Shown piece by piece: positions 1 through 6,198 of a stretch of DNA of 6,198 nucleotides. Below the pieces are notes generated by a model. That model searched no databases, had not been told where the DNA came from, and saw only the letters and a program-made list of their open reading frames with translations. The position numbers and the translations under genes were made by a program. Every line of letters begins with the position of its first letter. The first letter of the stretch is position 1. Origin of the DNA: Bryobacterales bacterium (GTDB taxonomy: Bacteria > Acidobacteriota > Terriglobia > Bryobacterales > Bryobacteraceae); NCBI GenBank assembly GCA_003517725.1, contig DOZZ01000068.1:24183-30380 (forward strand), written 5' to 3'.

Positions 1-272
1 AGCACCTGGTGCGGGATGGTGGATTCGAGCAGGTTCACGCGGCGCAGATTCTTCTTGGCCGCCTCGATGCCCTTGCGGATGGCCGAAGGCACTTCCTTGG
101 CCTTGCCCACGCCGTAGCCCACGACCTTGGCCGAGGAATCGCCCACGACGATCAGCGCCGAAAAGCTCATGTTCTTACCGCCCTTGACCACTTTGGTCAC
201 GCGGTTGATCGAGACCACCTGCTCTTTTAAGTTGAGCGACTGCGGATCGACGCGCTTAATTGGTGTCGGCAT
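1..272 (-). CDS. rpsE: 30S ribosomal protein S5 (N-terminal 90 residues; cut by window edge)
   Basis: S5 is a small-subunit protein at the back of the 30S body near the decoding region, important for translational accuracy and mRNA entry. The visible 90 residues begin [10 protein letters not shown] and contain the double-stranded-RNA-binding-like S5 N-terminal domain: the loop VVKGGK (about residues 28-33, equivalent to the E. coli loop where spectinomycin-resistance changes fall), [10 protein letters not shown] (36-45), then [17 protein letters not shown] (52-68). The C-terminal domain lies beyond position 1. The ATG at 272-270 sits 3 nt after the rplR stop, and its Shine-Dalgarno GGAG lies inside the last rplR codons, so coupling to L18 translation is likely. 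It is the sixth gene after rplX in standard spc order. The truncation is only the window boundary. Confidence 0.97.
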   Translation of the reverse strand, partial: MPTPIKRVDPQSLNLKEQVVSINRVTKVVKGGKNMSFSALIVVGDSSAKVVGYGVGKAKEVPSAIRKGIEAAKKNLRRVNLLESTIPHQV

Positions 273-275
273 GTT

Positions 276-635
276 TTAGAACTCCAGTCCCGCTTCGCGC
301 GCCGCGTCGGCCAGCGCCTTGATACGCCCGTGATACAGGAAACCGCCGCGATCGAAAACCACTTTCTTGATGCCCTTCTCGTGCGCGCGCTCGGCCACTT
401 TCTGGCCGATGGCCTTGGCGCCGTCGAGATGCCCGCCCTTCACCTCGAGCCCGCCTTCGTTCGACGATGCCGCCACCAGCGTGTGGCCGGTGGTGTCGTC
501 GATCACCTGCGCGTAGATATGCGCCAGGCTGCGGTACACCGCCAGGCGCGGCCGCTGCGGCGTGCCCTGCACCCGGCTTCGGATACGCTCGTGAATGCGG
601 TTGCGAATTTCGTTCTTCGAAATTTTTGTGAACAT
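276..635 (-). CDS. rplR: 50S ribosomal protein L18
   Basis: L18 binds 5S rRNA and, with L5, helps dock it into the central protuberance of the 50S subunit. The 119-residue product has the normal family length. A basic N-terminal stretch (about 1-30, many Arg and Lys) precedes the family core [20 protein letters not shown] (28-47), and the protein ends in the typical block [20 protein letters not shown] (94-113) followed by EAGLEF. The ATG at 635-633 is preceded by AGGGAG at 653-648, about 12 nt away, with a closer AGAG also present. The gene lies 21 nt after rplF and its TAA stop is 3 nt before the rpsE start. Nothing looks damaged or unusual. Confidence 0.98.
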   Translation of the reverse strand: MFTKISKNEIRNRIHERIRSRVQGTPQRPRLAVYRSLAHIYAQVIDDTTGHTLVAASSNEGGLEVKGGHLDGAKAIGQKVAERAHEKGIKKVVFDRGGFLYHGRIKALADAAREAGLEF

Positions 636-656
636 GTTGCTCTTTGGCTCCCTGCC

Positions 657-1196
657 CTACTTCTTGGCGGTGGCGCCGGACTTGCCCACCTTCTTGCGCA
701 ACACTTCGCCGGTGTAGCGCACGCCCTTGTTCTTATACGGATCGGGTTTACGCAGGCTGCGCATGTTGGCCGCCACCTGCCCCAGCAGCTGCTTGTCGAT
801 GCCGGTCAGCACCAGGTGCGTCTGCTTATCCACCTTCATGTCGATGCCGTCGGGCAACAGAAACTCGATGGGGTGCGAATAGCCCAGCGTGAAGCTGGCC
901 ACGCGGCCCTTGACGTCGACGCGATAGCCGATGCCGACGATATCGAGCTCGCGCGTGAACCCGGTCGAAACGCCCTGTACGGCATTGGCCGCCAGAGCCC
1001 GCGTCAGTCCATGCAGGGCCGCGTATTGGTCGCCATCGCGCACGATGTCGAGCTGGGCGCCGTTCTGCTCGATGCGGATGCCTCCCGGCACCGGCACGCT
1101 CAGTTTGCCCTTGGGCCCCTGCACTTCCAGATGATCGCCGACCGCTATTTTGACGCCCGCAGGCATCGGGATCGGCTTTTTTCCGACTCTAGACAT
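657..1196 (-). CDS. rplF: 50S ribosomal protein L6
   Basis: L6 binds 23S rRNA near the sarcin-ricin loop and the factor-binding site of the 50S subunit. The product is 179 residues, the usual length, and shows the two repeated alpha/beta halves of L6. It begins [17 protein letters not shown] with [14 protein letters not shown] at about 26-39, and has [19 protein letters not shown] near residues 79-97. The diagnostic C-terminal signature is [17 protein letters not shown] (148-164), followed by a Lys-rich tail. The ATG at 1196-1194 has a modest Shine-Dalgarno AAGGG at 1208-1204 with a 7-nt spacer. It is 28 nt downstream of rpsH and 21 nt upstream of rplR. The stop is TAG. Confidence 0.98.
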   Translation of the reverse strand: MSRVGKKPIPMPAGVKIAVGDHLEVQGPKGKLSVPVPGGIRIEQNGAQLDIVRDGDQYAALHGLTRALAANAVQGVSTGFTRELDIVGIGYRVDVKGRVASFTLGYSHPIEFLLPDGIDMKVDKQTHLVLTGIDKQLLGQVAANMRSLRKPDPYKNKGVRYTGEVLRKKVGKSGATAKK

Positions 1197-1224
1197 TTCT
1201 TCGCCCTTACCCTTTAAACTTCGC

Positions 1225-1620
1225 TTACCAGATGCGGCACAGCAGCTCGCCGCCCACGCCTTCTTTGCGCGCGTGCCGGCCGGTCATGACACCCTTGGGG
1301 GTGGTCAGGATATTGATGCCCAGGCCGCCCTGCACCCGCGGAATATCGCCCGAGCCTACATACGAACGGCAGCCCGGCCGCGACACGCGCTCAATGGCCG
1401 TGATGACGGGCGCCTGCTCGGAGGAGTACTTCAAGTAGATCTTGATGACCTTCTTGATGCCCTCTTCGGCCACCTTGTAGTTCAGGATGTAGCCTTCTTC
1501 TTTGAGAATTCGCGCGATCTCGATCTTGAGTTTCGAGGCCGGCACATCAACCTTCGGATGGCGCGCCTGGATGGCGTTGCGCACCCGCGTCAACATATCG
1601 GCGATGGGATCACTCGTCAT
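1225..1620 (-). CDS. rpsH: 30S ribosomal protein S8
   Basis: S8 is a primary 16S rRNA-binding protein that organises the central domain of the 30S subunit. In E. coli it is also the feedback repressor of the spc operon, acting near the rplE start; whether that holds here cannot be read from this sequence. The product has 131 residues, the normal length. The N-terminal half starts [16 protein letters not shown], and the C-terminal RNA-binding half carries [20 protein letters not shown] (99-118) and ends GGELLCRIW, a standard S8 finish. The ATG at 1620-1618 has a good Shine-Dalgarno AAAGGA at 1631-1626 with a 5-nt spacer. It follows rpsN by 25 nt. Confidence 0.98.
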   Translation of the reverse strand: MTSDPIADMLTRVRNAIQARHPKVDVPASKLKIEIARILKEEGYILNYKVAEEGIKKVIKIYLKYSSEQAPVITAIERVSRPGCRSYVGSGDIPRVQGGLGINILTTPKGVMTGRHARKEGVGGELLCRIW

Positions 1621-1645
1621 AACGTTCCTTTCGCTTCCGTGCCGC

Positions 1646-1831
1646 TTACCAACTGGCCTTGGTCACGCCGGGAACTTCGCCGTTCAGGGCGAGTTGGCGG
1701 AAACACAGGCGGCAGATGCCGTACTTACGCAGAAATCCGCGGGGGCGTCCGCAGCGCCAGCAACGATTGCGGTGGCGGCAGGCGAACTTCGGCTTCTTCA
1801 GATCCTTGGCGATTTTGGCGGTGGTGGCCAT
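1646..1831 (-). CDS. rpsN: 30S ribosomal protein S14, zinc-binding type Z
   Basis: S14 sits in the head of the 30S subunit and contacts S3, S10 and S19. At 61 residues this is the short zinc-ribbon form rather than the roughly 100-residue zinc-free form. The four ligand cysteines are C24, C27, C40 and C43 (CxxC, 12 residues, CxxC), inside [20 protein letters not shown]; the protein ends [11 protein letters not shown] as usual for the family. A fifth cysteine, C18, lies just before the ribbon and is not a standard ligand. The ATG at 1831-1829 has only a weak GAGAG at 1844-1840 and an A-rich 8-nt spacer, but no other start fits the family length. It lies 28 nt after rplE and 25 nt before rpsH. 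Confidence 0.98.
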   Translation of the reverse strand: MATTAKIAKDLKKPKFACRHRNRCWRCGRPRGFLRKYGICRLCFRQLALNGEVPGVTKASW

Positions 1832-1859
1832 TTATTTTTCTCTCTTCGTTAACGAGTCG

Positions 1860-2402
1860 CTACTGCCGGAACGGCATGCCCATGGCCTTCAGCAGGCTCA
1901 GGCCCTCGGCATCGGTGCGCGCGGTGGTGGTGATCGAGATGTTCATGCCCTTGGTCTTTTCCACCTTGGAGTAATCGATCTCCGGGAAGATCAACTGGTC
2001 CTTGATGCCCAGGGTGTAGTTGCCGCGGCCGTCAAAGCTCTTGTTCGAGACGCCGCGGAAATCGCGCACGCGCGGCAGCGCCACGTTCAGCAGGCGGTCC
2101 AGAAATTCGTACATGCGGTCGCCGCGCAGGGTCACCATGGTGCCGATGGCCATGCCTTCGCGCAGTTTGAAGGCCGCGATCGACTTTTTGGCCTTGGTGA
2201 TCACCGGTTTCTGGCCCGTGATGGCGCCCAGTTCCGTGACCGCGCCATCCATCAGCTTGGCGTTGCCGGTGGCTTCGCCCATGCCGATGTTGATCGAAAC
2301 CTTCTCGACCTTGGGCACCGCCATGACGTTTTTGTAGCCGTGCTCCTTCTGGAGCGCCGGAACCACTTTCTTGACGTAAAGTTCTCTTAATCTGGCTGCC
2401 AT
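1860..2402 (-). CDS. rplE: 50S ribosomal protein L5
   Basis: L5 binds 5S rRNA in the central protuberance and contacts P-site tRNA and the S13 bridge. The 180-residue product has the family's usual length. It shows the L5 signature [19 protein letters not shown] (32-50), the [20 protein letters not shown] stretch (63-82), whose loop reaches toward the P-site t[14 protein letters not shown] (109-119), and the C-terminal [14 protein letters not shown]. The ATG at 2402-2400 is preceded by AAGGA at 2413-2409 with a 6-nt spacer. It lies 24 nt after rplX. In E. coli this start region is the S8 repressor site; I could not recognise a convincing S8-type helix here by eye. Confidence 0.98.
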   Translation of the reverse strand: MAARLRELYVKKVVPALQKEHGYKNVMAVPKVEKVSINIGMGEATGNAKLMDGAVTELGAITGQKPVITKAKKSIAAFKLREGMAIGTMVTLRGDRMYEFLDRLLNVALPRVRDFRGVSNKSFDGRGNYTLGIKDQLIFPEIDYSKVEKTKGMNISITTTARTDAEGLSLLKAMGMPFRQ

Positions 2403-2426
2403 GGGCTTTCCTTACAGTTTCGTTCC

Positions 2427-2810
2427 TTACTTCTTGTCCAAAGGCTCGCCGGTTTTGCGCGCGACGCGCGTCCGGCGGTTACCCTCTACCTTGATGCCGA
2501 CCCGCGTGGCGACGCCGCCGGCGGTCATCAGCATCACGTTCGAGACGTGGATGGAGCCTTCGCGCTCCGCAATGCCGCCCTTGATCTGCTTGGCCGGATT
2601 GGGGCGCGTGTGGCGCTTGACCATGCCGACGTGCTCCACCAGAACGCGGCCCTTGTCGCGGATCACTTCGAGGACCCGGCCGGTCTTACCCTTGTCCTTG
2701 CCCGCGATCACTTTCACCATGTCGTCTTTCTTCAGCAGGATGCGGCGCGGCACGCCCTCGGCCTTGCCGCGCGACATCTTCTTGGGTTTAGCTGCCGTGG
2801 CGCGTCCCAT
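2427..2810 (-). CDS. rplX: 50S ribosomal protein L24 with N-terminal basic extension
   Basis: L24 is an early-binding 50S assembly initiator at the 5' domain of 23S rRNA near the exit tunnel. The core starts around residue 24 with LLKKDDMVKVIAGKDKGKTG (25-44), which is the KOW motif, followed by VIRDKGRVLVEHVGMVKRHT (49-68) and the usual region NPAKQIKGGIAEREGSIHVS. At 127 residues it exceeds the common length of about 104, mostly through a basic N-terminal leader of about 23 residues ([20 protein letters not shown]). The upstream ATG at 2810-2808 is chosen because a near-perfect GGAGG lies 7 nt before it and the ATG overlaps the rplN stop by 1 nt (TAATG). The internal Met12 has only a weak purine run ahead of it. 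Confidence 0.97.
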   Translation of the reverse strand: MGRATAAKPKKMSRGKAEGVPRRILLKKDDMVKVIAGKDKGKTGRVLEVIRDKGRVLVEHVGMVKRHTRPNPAKQIKGGIAEREGSIHVSNVMLMTAGGVATRVGIKVEGNRRTRVARKTGEPLDKK

Positions 2811-3178
2811 TAAATTACCTCCGGGGCGAGAGAAACGATCCTCATAAAGCGTTTATCGCGCAGTTCGCGGGCCACCGGGCCGAAGACGCGCGTGCCCACC
2901 GGCTCGCCCACTTCGTTGATCAACACCGCGGCATTCGAATCGAAGCGGATGTAGCTGCCGTCGCGGCGGCGCGTCTCTTTGCGCATGCGCACGATCACGC
3001 AGCGCACCACCTTGCCTTTTTTGATGCTCGAATCCGGCGCCGCTTCCTTGACGCTGGCCGTCACGACATCGCCCAGACCCGCGCGTAGCCCGAGGTCGCC
3101 GCCGCGGGGCAGGATACACATCAGCCTGCGCGCGCCGCTGTTATCGGCCACCTCGAGAATCGTTCTCATCCCAATCAT
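2810..3178 (-). CDS. rplN: 50S ribosomal protein L14
   Basis: L14 lies on the 50S interface, forms a bridge to 16S rRNA and neighbours L19; it is also the docking site for the silencing factor RsfS. The 122 residues match the family length exactly. It opens [20 protein letters not shown], has the [14 protein letters not shown] block (33-46) and the highly conserved [20 protein letters not shown] run (66-85), and finishes [19 protein letters not shown]. The ATG at 3178-3176 has GAGGA at 3190-3186 with a 7-nt spacer. It is the first gene after the 88-nt gap and corresponds to the first gene of the E. coli spc operon. Its TAA stop overlaps the rplX ATG by one base. Confidence 0.98.
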   Translation of the reverse strand: MIGMRTILEVADNSGARRLMCILPRGGDLGLRAGLGDVVTASVKEAAPDSSIKKGKVVRCVIVRMRKETRRRDGSYIRFDSNAAVLINEVGEPVGTRVFGPVARELRDKRFMRIVSLAPEVI

Positions 3179-3185
3179 GCTAGGT

Positions 3186-3190
3186 TCCTC
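3186..3190 (-). promoter_or_regulatory. rplN ribosome binding site
   Basis: GAGGA lies 7 nt before the rplN ATG. It fixes the start at MIGMRT rather than the Met four codons in, and lies 15 nt downstream of the foot of the intergenic hairpin, so the hairpin itself would not cover it. Confidence 0.75.
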
Positions 3191-3205
3191 AAATCAACTG
3201 ATCGA

Positions 3206-3229
3206 CCCGCGGCGCCGTGCGCCGGCGGG
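3206..3229 (-). other. GC-rich hairpin between rpsQ and rplN
   Basis: CCCGC at 3206-3210 pairs with GCGGG at 3225-3229, and GGCGC at 3211-3215 pairs with GCGCC at 3219-3223. This gives a 10-bp stem, all G-C, with a single bulged base at 3224 and a 3-nt loop (3216-3218). In the mRNA it forms after the rpsQ stop and ends 15 nt before the rplN Shine-Dalgarno. The downstream bases (TCGATCAGTTGATTT) are not a U-tract, so a classic rho-independent terminator is unlikely. Possible roles are protection of an mRNA end, RNase processing, attenuation or a protein-binding site; none is demonstrated by the sequence. Confidence 0.65.
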
Positions 3230-3242
3230 ACATCCAAAACTG

Positions 3243-3288
3243 CTTAAACTTTGACGTCCAAATCTCTTAAACCTTGACGTCCAAATCT
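3243..3288 (-). repeat. 23-bp perfect-register tandem duplication of the rpsQ 3' end
   Basis: Positions 3243-3265 and 3266-3288 are directly adjacent copies of the same 23-bp unit, identical at 22 of 23 positions (T at 3250 against C at 3273). The upstream copy (3288-3266) covers the last base of the K106 codon, the codons for DLDVKV and the TAA stop of rpsQ, plus one base. The other copy lies entirely in the non-coding gap as a silent echo of the same C-terminus and stop. The one difference would be synonymous (AAG against AAA for Lys) if both were read in that frame. Bases flanking the repeat do not match, so 23 bp is the full unit. Confidence 0.93.
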
Positions 3289-3605
3289 TTGGGCTGCGCC
3301 GTGATGACAGCCGCGCGCCGGATAATGTCGCCCAGCATCCAGTGCTTCAACTTGCTGATGGGACGGTGTTCGATGATGCGCACCACGTCGCCCACATGGG
3401 CCGTGCCGTCTTCATCGTGCGCGTAAAACTTCTTGCGCTTGGTCATGATCCGCTTATACAGAGGATGCGGCACGCGCCGGCTGACCTCGACCACGATGGT
3501 CTTGGCCATTTTGGTCGACACCACTTCGCCCACTTTTTCGTTCTTGTGCGACTTCGGTTCCGTTGCCGGAGTTTCCGTCGCGGTGCTCTTCTTTGCGTCC
3601 GCCAT
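3267..3605 (-). CDS. rpsQ: 30S ribosomal protein S17 with N- and C-terminal extensions
   Basis: S17 is a primary 16S rRNA-binding OB-fold protein needed for early 30S body assembly. The core runs from about residue 24 to 99: KVGEVVSTKMAKTIVVEVSR (24-43), HPLYKRIMTKRKKFYAHDED (47-66), and the signature GDVVRIIEHRPISKLKHW (72-89). At 112 residues it is longer than the roughly 84-90 typical of the family. There is a polar N-terminal leader rich in Thr, Pro, Glu and Lys (1-23) and a tail TAQPKDLDVKV (102-112). The ATG at 3605-3603 has GAAGG at 3616-3612 with a 6-nt spacer, and it lies 1 nt after the rpmC stop. The tail and stop are duplicated just downstream. In E. coli it is the last gene of the S10 operon. 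Confidence 0.97.
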   Translation of the reverse strand: MADAKKSTATETPATEPKSHKNEKVGEVVSTKMAKTIVVEVSRRVPHPLYKRIMTKRKKFYAHDEDGTAHVGDVVRIIEHRPISKLKHWMLGDIIRRAAVITAQPKDLDVKV

Positions 3606-3606
3606 G

Positions 3607-3810
3607 CTACGCCTTCTTCCCCGCCAGTTCGCGTTCCCGCTGAATGGTCAGCAGGCGCGCCTTATCTTTTTTCATGACGCGCAGCTTCTTCAGACCCTCG
3701 GTTTGGCCCATCGACATCTGGAACCGAATCCGAAACAGCTTCTCTTCCATTTCGCGCAGCTGGGCGGCGATTTCGTGCTCGCCCAGGTCCTTCATTTTTT
3801 GCTGTTTCAT
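3607..3810 (-). CDS. rpmC: 50S ribosomal protein L29
   Basis: L29 is a small, helical 50S protein beside L23 at the polypeptide exit, near the docking platform for trigger factor and SRP. The 67-residue product is of normal length and has the expected two-helix layout: KMKDLGEHEIAAQLREMEEK (5-24) then LFRIRFQMSMGQTEGLKKLR (25-44), with a basic ending RLLTIQRERELAGKKA. The ATG at 3810-3808 directly follows the rplP stop (TAGATG, no gap) and has GAGG at 3822-3819 with an 8-nt spacer. The alternative Met6 has no Shine-Dalgarno. Its own TAG stop is 1 nt before rpsQ. Translation is probably coupled across rplP, rpmC and rpsQ. Confidence 0.97.
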   Translation of the reverse strand: MKQQKMKDLGEHEIAAQLREMEEKLFRIRFQMSMGQTEGLKKLRVMKKDKARLLTIQRERELAGKKA

Positions 3811-4239
<429 letters not shown>

Positions 4240-4247
4240 AAAAAAGT

Positions 4248-4253
4248 CTCCCC
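4248..4253 (-). promoter_or_regulatory. rplP ribosome binding site
   Basis: GGGGAG followed by an 8-nt T-rich spacer precedes the ATG at 4239-4237. It favours this ATG over the ATG six bases further on (spacer 14) and over the much longer open frame that runs back into rpsC. Confidence 0.8.
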
Positions 4254-4264
4254 AGGCCCCTTTC

Positions 4265-5209
4265 CTATTCGCCCGACGGCGTTTCGCCGGTCTTGGGCTG
4301 CTGTTGCGACTCGGGCTGGGCCTCGGTCTGCGCTTCCTTCTTCCAGCTGGGTGCATGCGGCGCCATCACCGGCGGCACCAGCGGTGCGCCACTGCGGCGC
4401 GGCAACTCGCCAGGCTGCGCCTGCGTCGCGGGACCCTGCTCAGCCGACGGACCACGCGAACCACTATCGGGACGCGGACCACGCGGGCCACGGTCATCGC
4501 GGCGGTCTCGGCGATCGCGATTCTCACGGCTGTCGCGGCGCGGCTCCGGATCGCTCGACCAGGCGCCCTTGCGGTTGCCCACGCTGGGCAGAATTTCACC
4601 TTTGTACAACCACGCCTTGACGCCAATCACGCCATAGGTGGTGTGCGCTTCGCTGACGCCGTAATCGATATCGGCGCGCAGCGTGTGCAGCGGCAGCTGC
4701 CCCTGCAGATACCATTCGCTACGGGCGATCTCGGCGCCGTTGAGGCGGCCGGAGACGCGAACCTTGATGCCCTTGCAACCGAAGCGCAGCGCGGAATCCA
4801 CGGCCTTACGCATGGCGCGGCGGAAGGCCACGCGCTTTTCGAGCTGCAGCGCAATCGACTCGCTGACCAGCTTGGCGTCCAGCTCGGGCTTGTGCACTTC
4901 GACGATGTCGATGAACACTTCGCGCTTGGTGCGCGCCGCCAGGTCCGTCTTGAGCTTTTCGATCTCGGCGCCCTTGCGGCCGATGATGATGCCCGGACGC
5001 GAGGTGCGGATCGTCACCCGCAGCTTGTTGCCCGGACGATCCACCTCGATCGAGCTCACGCCGGCCGACTTGAGCCGGCCCAGCAGGCTTTCCTTCAGCT
5101 CCAGATCTTCCTGCAGCAGCTTCGAGTAGTCGTTCTTCGCAAACCAGCGCGAGCGCCACGGCTTGGTGTAGCCGAGCCGGAAGCCGTATGGATGTACTTT
5201 CTGTCCCAT
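4265..5209 (-). CDS. rpsC: 30S ribosomal protein S3 with long C-terminal low-complexity tail
   Basis: S3 forms part of the mRNA entry channel in the 30S head and contributes to mRNA helicase activity. The core (1-215) is complete: [20 protein letters not shown] at the start, the KH-type RNA-binding domain with its GxxG loop GRKG (77-80) inside [17 protein letters not shown], and the C-terminal S3 domain from about 110, with [20 protein letters not shown] (147-166) and [17 protein letters not shown] (193-209). E. coli S3 has 233 residues; this one has 314. The extra part (216-314) is predicted disordered: Arg/Asp-rich at 223-240, Gly/Pro/Arg at 241-253, then Gln/Pro/Glu/Ala to the end. The ATG at 5209-5207 has AGGGA at 5219-5215 with a 5-nt spacer. 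It lies 20 nt after rplV. Confidence 0.98.
   Translation of the reverse strand: MGQKVHPYGFRLGYTKPWRSRWFAKNDYSKLLQEDLELKESLLGRLKSAGVSSIEVDRPGNKLRVTIRTSRPGIIIGRKGAEIEKLKTDLAARTKREVFIDIVEVHKPELDAKLVSESIALQLEKRVAFRRAMRKAVDSALRFGCKGIKVRVSGRLNGAEIARSEWYLQGQLPLHTLRADIDYGVSEAHTTYGVIGVKAWLYKGEILPSVGNRKGAWSSDPEPRRDSRENRDRRDRRDDRGPRGPRPDSGSRGPSAEQGPATQAQPGELPRRSGAPLVPPVMAPHAPSWKKEAQTEAQPESQQQPKTGETPSGE
4268..4564 (-). other. Coding sequence of the S3 low-complexity tail
   Basis: These codons encode residues 216-314 of S3, beyond the end of the conserved fold. The first third is a run of Arg, Asp, Glu and Asn ([15 protein letters not shown] at 226-240), followed by a short GPRGPR repeat, then a Pro/Ala/Gln/Glu-rich region ending KTGETPSGE. 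There is one isolated hydrophobic/aromatic island, [15 protein letters not shown] (277-291). The reading frame is uninterrupted up to the TAG stop, and the rplP Shine-Dalgarno follows normally, so this is not a frameshift artefact by eye. Confidence 0.85.
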
Positions 5210-5229
5210 GCTAATCCCTGTTCCTTCCG

Positions 5230-5568
5230 CTAGGCCTTCTCGGCCACCTTGACGATGATGTGCGACGAGCGGCGCTGGTAGCGGTACGCCCGCCCCATCG
5301 GCGCCGGACGGATACGCTTCTGCCGCGGGCCTTCGTTGACATACGCTTCGACCACGAACAGCTTGTCGACATCCACGTCGTCCGACAGGTTCTGCGCGTT
5401 GGCGATGGCCGACTTCAAAACTTTTTCGACGCTCGGCGCGATGCGCTTGTTGACGGTGCGCAGCGTGACAATGGCCTTTTCGGCCTGCTGGCCGCGGATC
5501 ATGTCCACTACCAGCCGGGCTTTCTGCGCCGACACCTTCAAATATCTGGCTTCTGCTCTGGCTTCCAT
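5230..5568 (-). CDS. rplV: 50S ribosomal protein L22
   Basis: L22 lines the narrowest part of the nascent-peptide exit tunnel with L4. The 112-residue product has the normal length. The N-terminal globular part shows [20 protein letters not shown] (7-26) and [12 protein letters not shown] (49-60). The long beta-hairpin that reaches into the tunnel lies around 79-101 within [20 protein letters not shown] (79-98), followed by [14 protein letters not shown]. Changes in this hairpin are known to give macrolide resistance in other bacteria; the loop here looks ordinary. The ATG at 5568-5566 has AGGGGA at 5580-5575 with a 6-nt spacer. It lies 15 nt after rpsS and 20 nt before rpsC. Confidence 0.98.
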   Translation of the reverse strand: MEARAEARYLKVSAQKARLVVDMIRGQQAEKAIVTLRTVNKRIAPSVEKVLKSAIANAQNLSDDVDVDKLFVVEAYVNEGPRQKRIRPAPMGRAYRYQRRSSHIIVKVAEKA

Positions 5569-5583
5569 GCTGATTCCCCTGGG

Positions 5584-5868
5584 CTACGGACGCCCGGACT
5601 TCTCGGTGGTCTTGGCCTGGTGACCCTTGAACGTGCGCGTCGGAGAGAACTCGCCCAGCTTGTGGCCGACCATGTTCTCCGTCACATACACCGGAATGAA
5701 CTTCTTGCCGTTGTGCACGGCAATGGTCTGGCCCACGAACTCGGGCAGAACGGTGGAGCGCCGCGACCAGGTCCGCGTGACGCGCTTATCGCCCGCCGCA
5801 ACCATGGCTTCAATCTTCTTTTCGAGGTGTCCGTCGGTAAAAGGACCCTTGCTGACTGATCTTCCCAT
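5584..5868 (-). CDS. rpsS: 30S ribosomal protein S19
   Basis: S19 is in the 30S head, paired with S13, and contacts the A-site finger and tRNA region. The 94-residue product has the usual length. It starts [20 protein letters not shown] and has the signature stretch [20 protein letters not shown] (36-55), then [20 protein letters not shown] (57-76) and TRTFKGH (77-83). The basic tail ends TTEKSGRP. The ATG at 5868-5866 has GAGG at 5878-5875 with a 6-nt spacer. It is 12 nt after rplB and 15 nt before rplV, in the standard S10-cluster order. Confidence 0.98.
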   Translation of the reverse strand: MGRSVSKGPFTDGHLEKKIEAMVAAGDKRVTRTWSRRSTVLPEFVGQTIAVHNGKKFIPVYVTENMVGHKLGEFSPTRTFKGHQAKTTEKSGRP

Positions 5869-5880
5869 CGTTGACCTCGC

Positions 5881-6198
5881 CTATCTCTTCTTGGCCTTCC
5901 GGCTCACGATGAACCGGTCGGTGCGCTTGTTATTGCGCGTCTTGTATCCGCGGGTCGGCTGTCCCCAGGGCGTCACCGGATGCCGTCCGCCAGAGGTTTT
6001 GCCTTCACCGCCGCCATGCGGGTGATCCACCGGGTTCATCGAGACACCGCGGTTGTGCGGCATGCGTCCGAGCCAGCGCGAGCGGCCGGCTTTGCCGAGC
6101 GACTGGTTCTCGTGTTCGGAATTACCCACCGCGCCGATGGTGGCCATGCAGCTGGTATCGACACGGCGTATTTCGCCCGATGGCAGCTTCAGCAGCGC
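5881..6198 (-). CDS. rplB: 50S ribosomal protein L2 (C-terminal 105 residues; 5' end outside window)
   Basis: L2 binds domain IV and the peptidyl transferase region of 23S rRNA and is needed for subunit joining. Only the last 105 of roughly 275 residues are present; the frame is open right to position 6198, so the gene continues beyond the window. The visible part begins [20 protein letters not shown] and has [20 protein letters not shown]. It then shows the key block [20 protein letters not shown], which includes the conserved histidine near the active centre, and finishes [20 protein letters not shown] with a Lys/Arg end. The internal ATG at 6147-6145 is not the start. It is the first visible gene of the cluster and its TAG stop is 12 nt before rpsS. 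Confidence 0.98.
   Translation of the reverse strand, partial: ALLKLPSGEIRRVDTSCMATIGAVGNSEHENQSLGKAGRSRWLGRMPHNRGVSMNPVDHPHGGGEGKTSGGRHPVTPWGQPTRGYKTRNNKRTDRFIVSRKAKKR

Larger units (their letters stand above)
3179..3266 (-). other. rpsQ-rplN intergenic region (S10/spc junction)
   Basis: This 88-nt stretch is the only real gap in the window; all other junctions run from a 1-nt overlap to 28 nt. It coincides with the boundary that separates the S10 and spc operons in E. coli. Read on the minus strand it holds, in order, the second copy of a 23-bp tandem duplication, a GC-rich hairpin, and the rplN Shine-Dalgarno. I see no clear sigma-70 promoter: TTGGAC at 3260-3255 could be a poor -35 box but has no good -10 box at normal spacing. 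I also see no U-run after the hairpin that would make it a standard intrinsic terminator. It could be an mRNA processing or regulatory site; this is inference. Confidence 0.7.

Noticed and set aside
330..1217. A 295-codon open frame on the plus strand
   Set aside because: It is antisense to rplR and rplF, both full-length and conserved; no motif or convincing start context supports a second gene.
2380..2440. S8 repressor binding site at the rplE start, as in E. coli
   Set aside because: I looked for an S8-type helix around the rplX-rplE junction and did not find a convincing one by eye; a covariance-model search would be needed to settle it.
3206..3229. Intrinsic terminator at the rpsQ-rplN hairpin
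   Set aside because: The stem is strong, but no U-run follows on the minus strand, and the cluster continues immediately with rplN. It is reported as a hairpin only.
3255..3260. Possible -35 box (TTGGAC) for an spc promoter; also present once more 23 bp upstream through the duplication
   Set aside because: No recognisable -10 box lies at 16-18 nt spacing for either copy, so a promoter cannot be supported from sequence alone.
4277..4289. Small hairpin (5-bp stem, 3-nt loop) in the last codons of rpsC
   Set aside because: It is short, lies within coding sequence, and is expected by chance in GC-rich DNA.
4240..4356. Upstream extension of the L16 frame (39 extra codons)
   Set aside because: It overlaps the rpsC tail, is Arg/Pro junk unlike L16, and the good ribosome binding site at 4253-4248 supports the later ATG.
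5260..5859. A 199-codon open frame on the plus strand
   Set aside because: It is antisense to rplV and rpsS and has the same shadow composition.

Overview
The window is a block of translation-machinery genes, all on the minus strand. It is the end of the S10 ribosomal-protein cluster joined directly to most of the spc cluster. In transcription order (right to left) it reads rplB (3' part), rpsS, rplV, rpsC, rplP, rpmC, rpsQ, then an 88-nt gap, then rplN, rplX, rplE, rpsN, rpsH, rplF, rplR and rpsE (5' part). All 15 genes look intact except the two cut by the window ends. No mobile element, tRNA, rRNA, CRISPR array or foreign gene is visible.

The source is a bacterium with fairly GC-rich DNA (roughly 60% by eye). 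Its S14 is the short zinc-binding type, and gene order is the canonical bacterial one. The wording of several proteins (S5 with a [14 protein letters not shown] block, the L14 C-terminal half, the L16 start [12 protein letters not shown]3 with a long Arg/Asp/Gly/Pro-rich tail) reminds me most of Acidobacteriota, possibly the Solibacter/Bryobacter side. That is recall of family resemblance, not a search, and I hold it with moderate confidence.

Layout: positions 6198-3267 hold the S10-type genes, with gaps of 0 to 25 nt. Positions 3266-3179 are the only sizeable intergenic region, exactly where E. coli splits its S10 and spc operons. Positions 3178-1 hold the spc-type genes, with junctions from a 1-nt overlap to 28-nt gaps. 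Nearly every gene has a recognisable Shine-Dalgarno sequence, and several stop/start pairs touch or overlap (rplP/rpmC, rpmC/rpsQ, rplN/rplX, rplR/rpsE). This suggests one long polycistronic transcript with translational coupling that keeps subunit proteins stoichiometric.

I do not see a previously undescribed system here. The points worth a second look are a perfectly adjacent 23-bp tandem duplication of the rpsQ 3' end, a strong GC-rich hairpin in the same gap, a roughly 99-residue low-complexity tail on S3, terminal extensions on S17 and L24, and an unusual stop-codon set (8 TAG, 6 TAA, 0 TGA).
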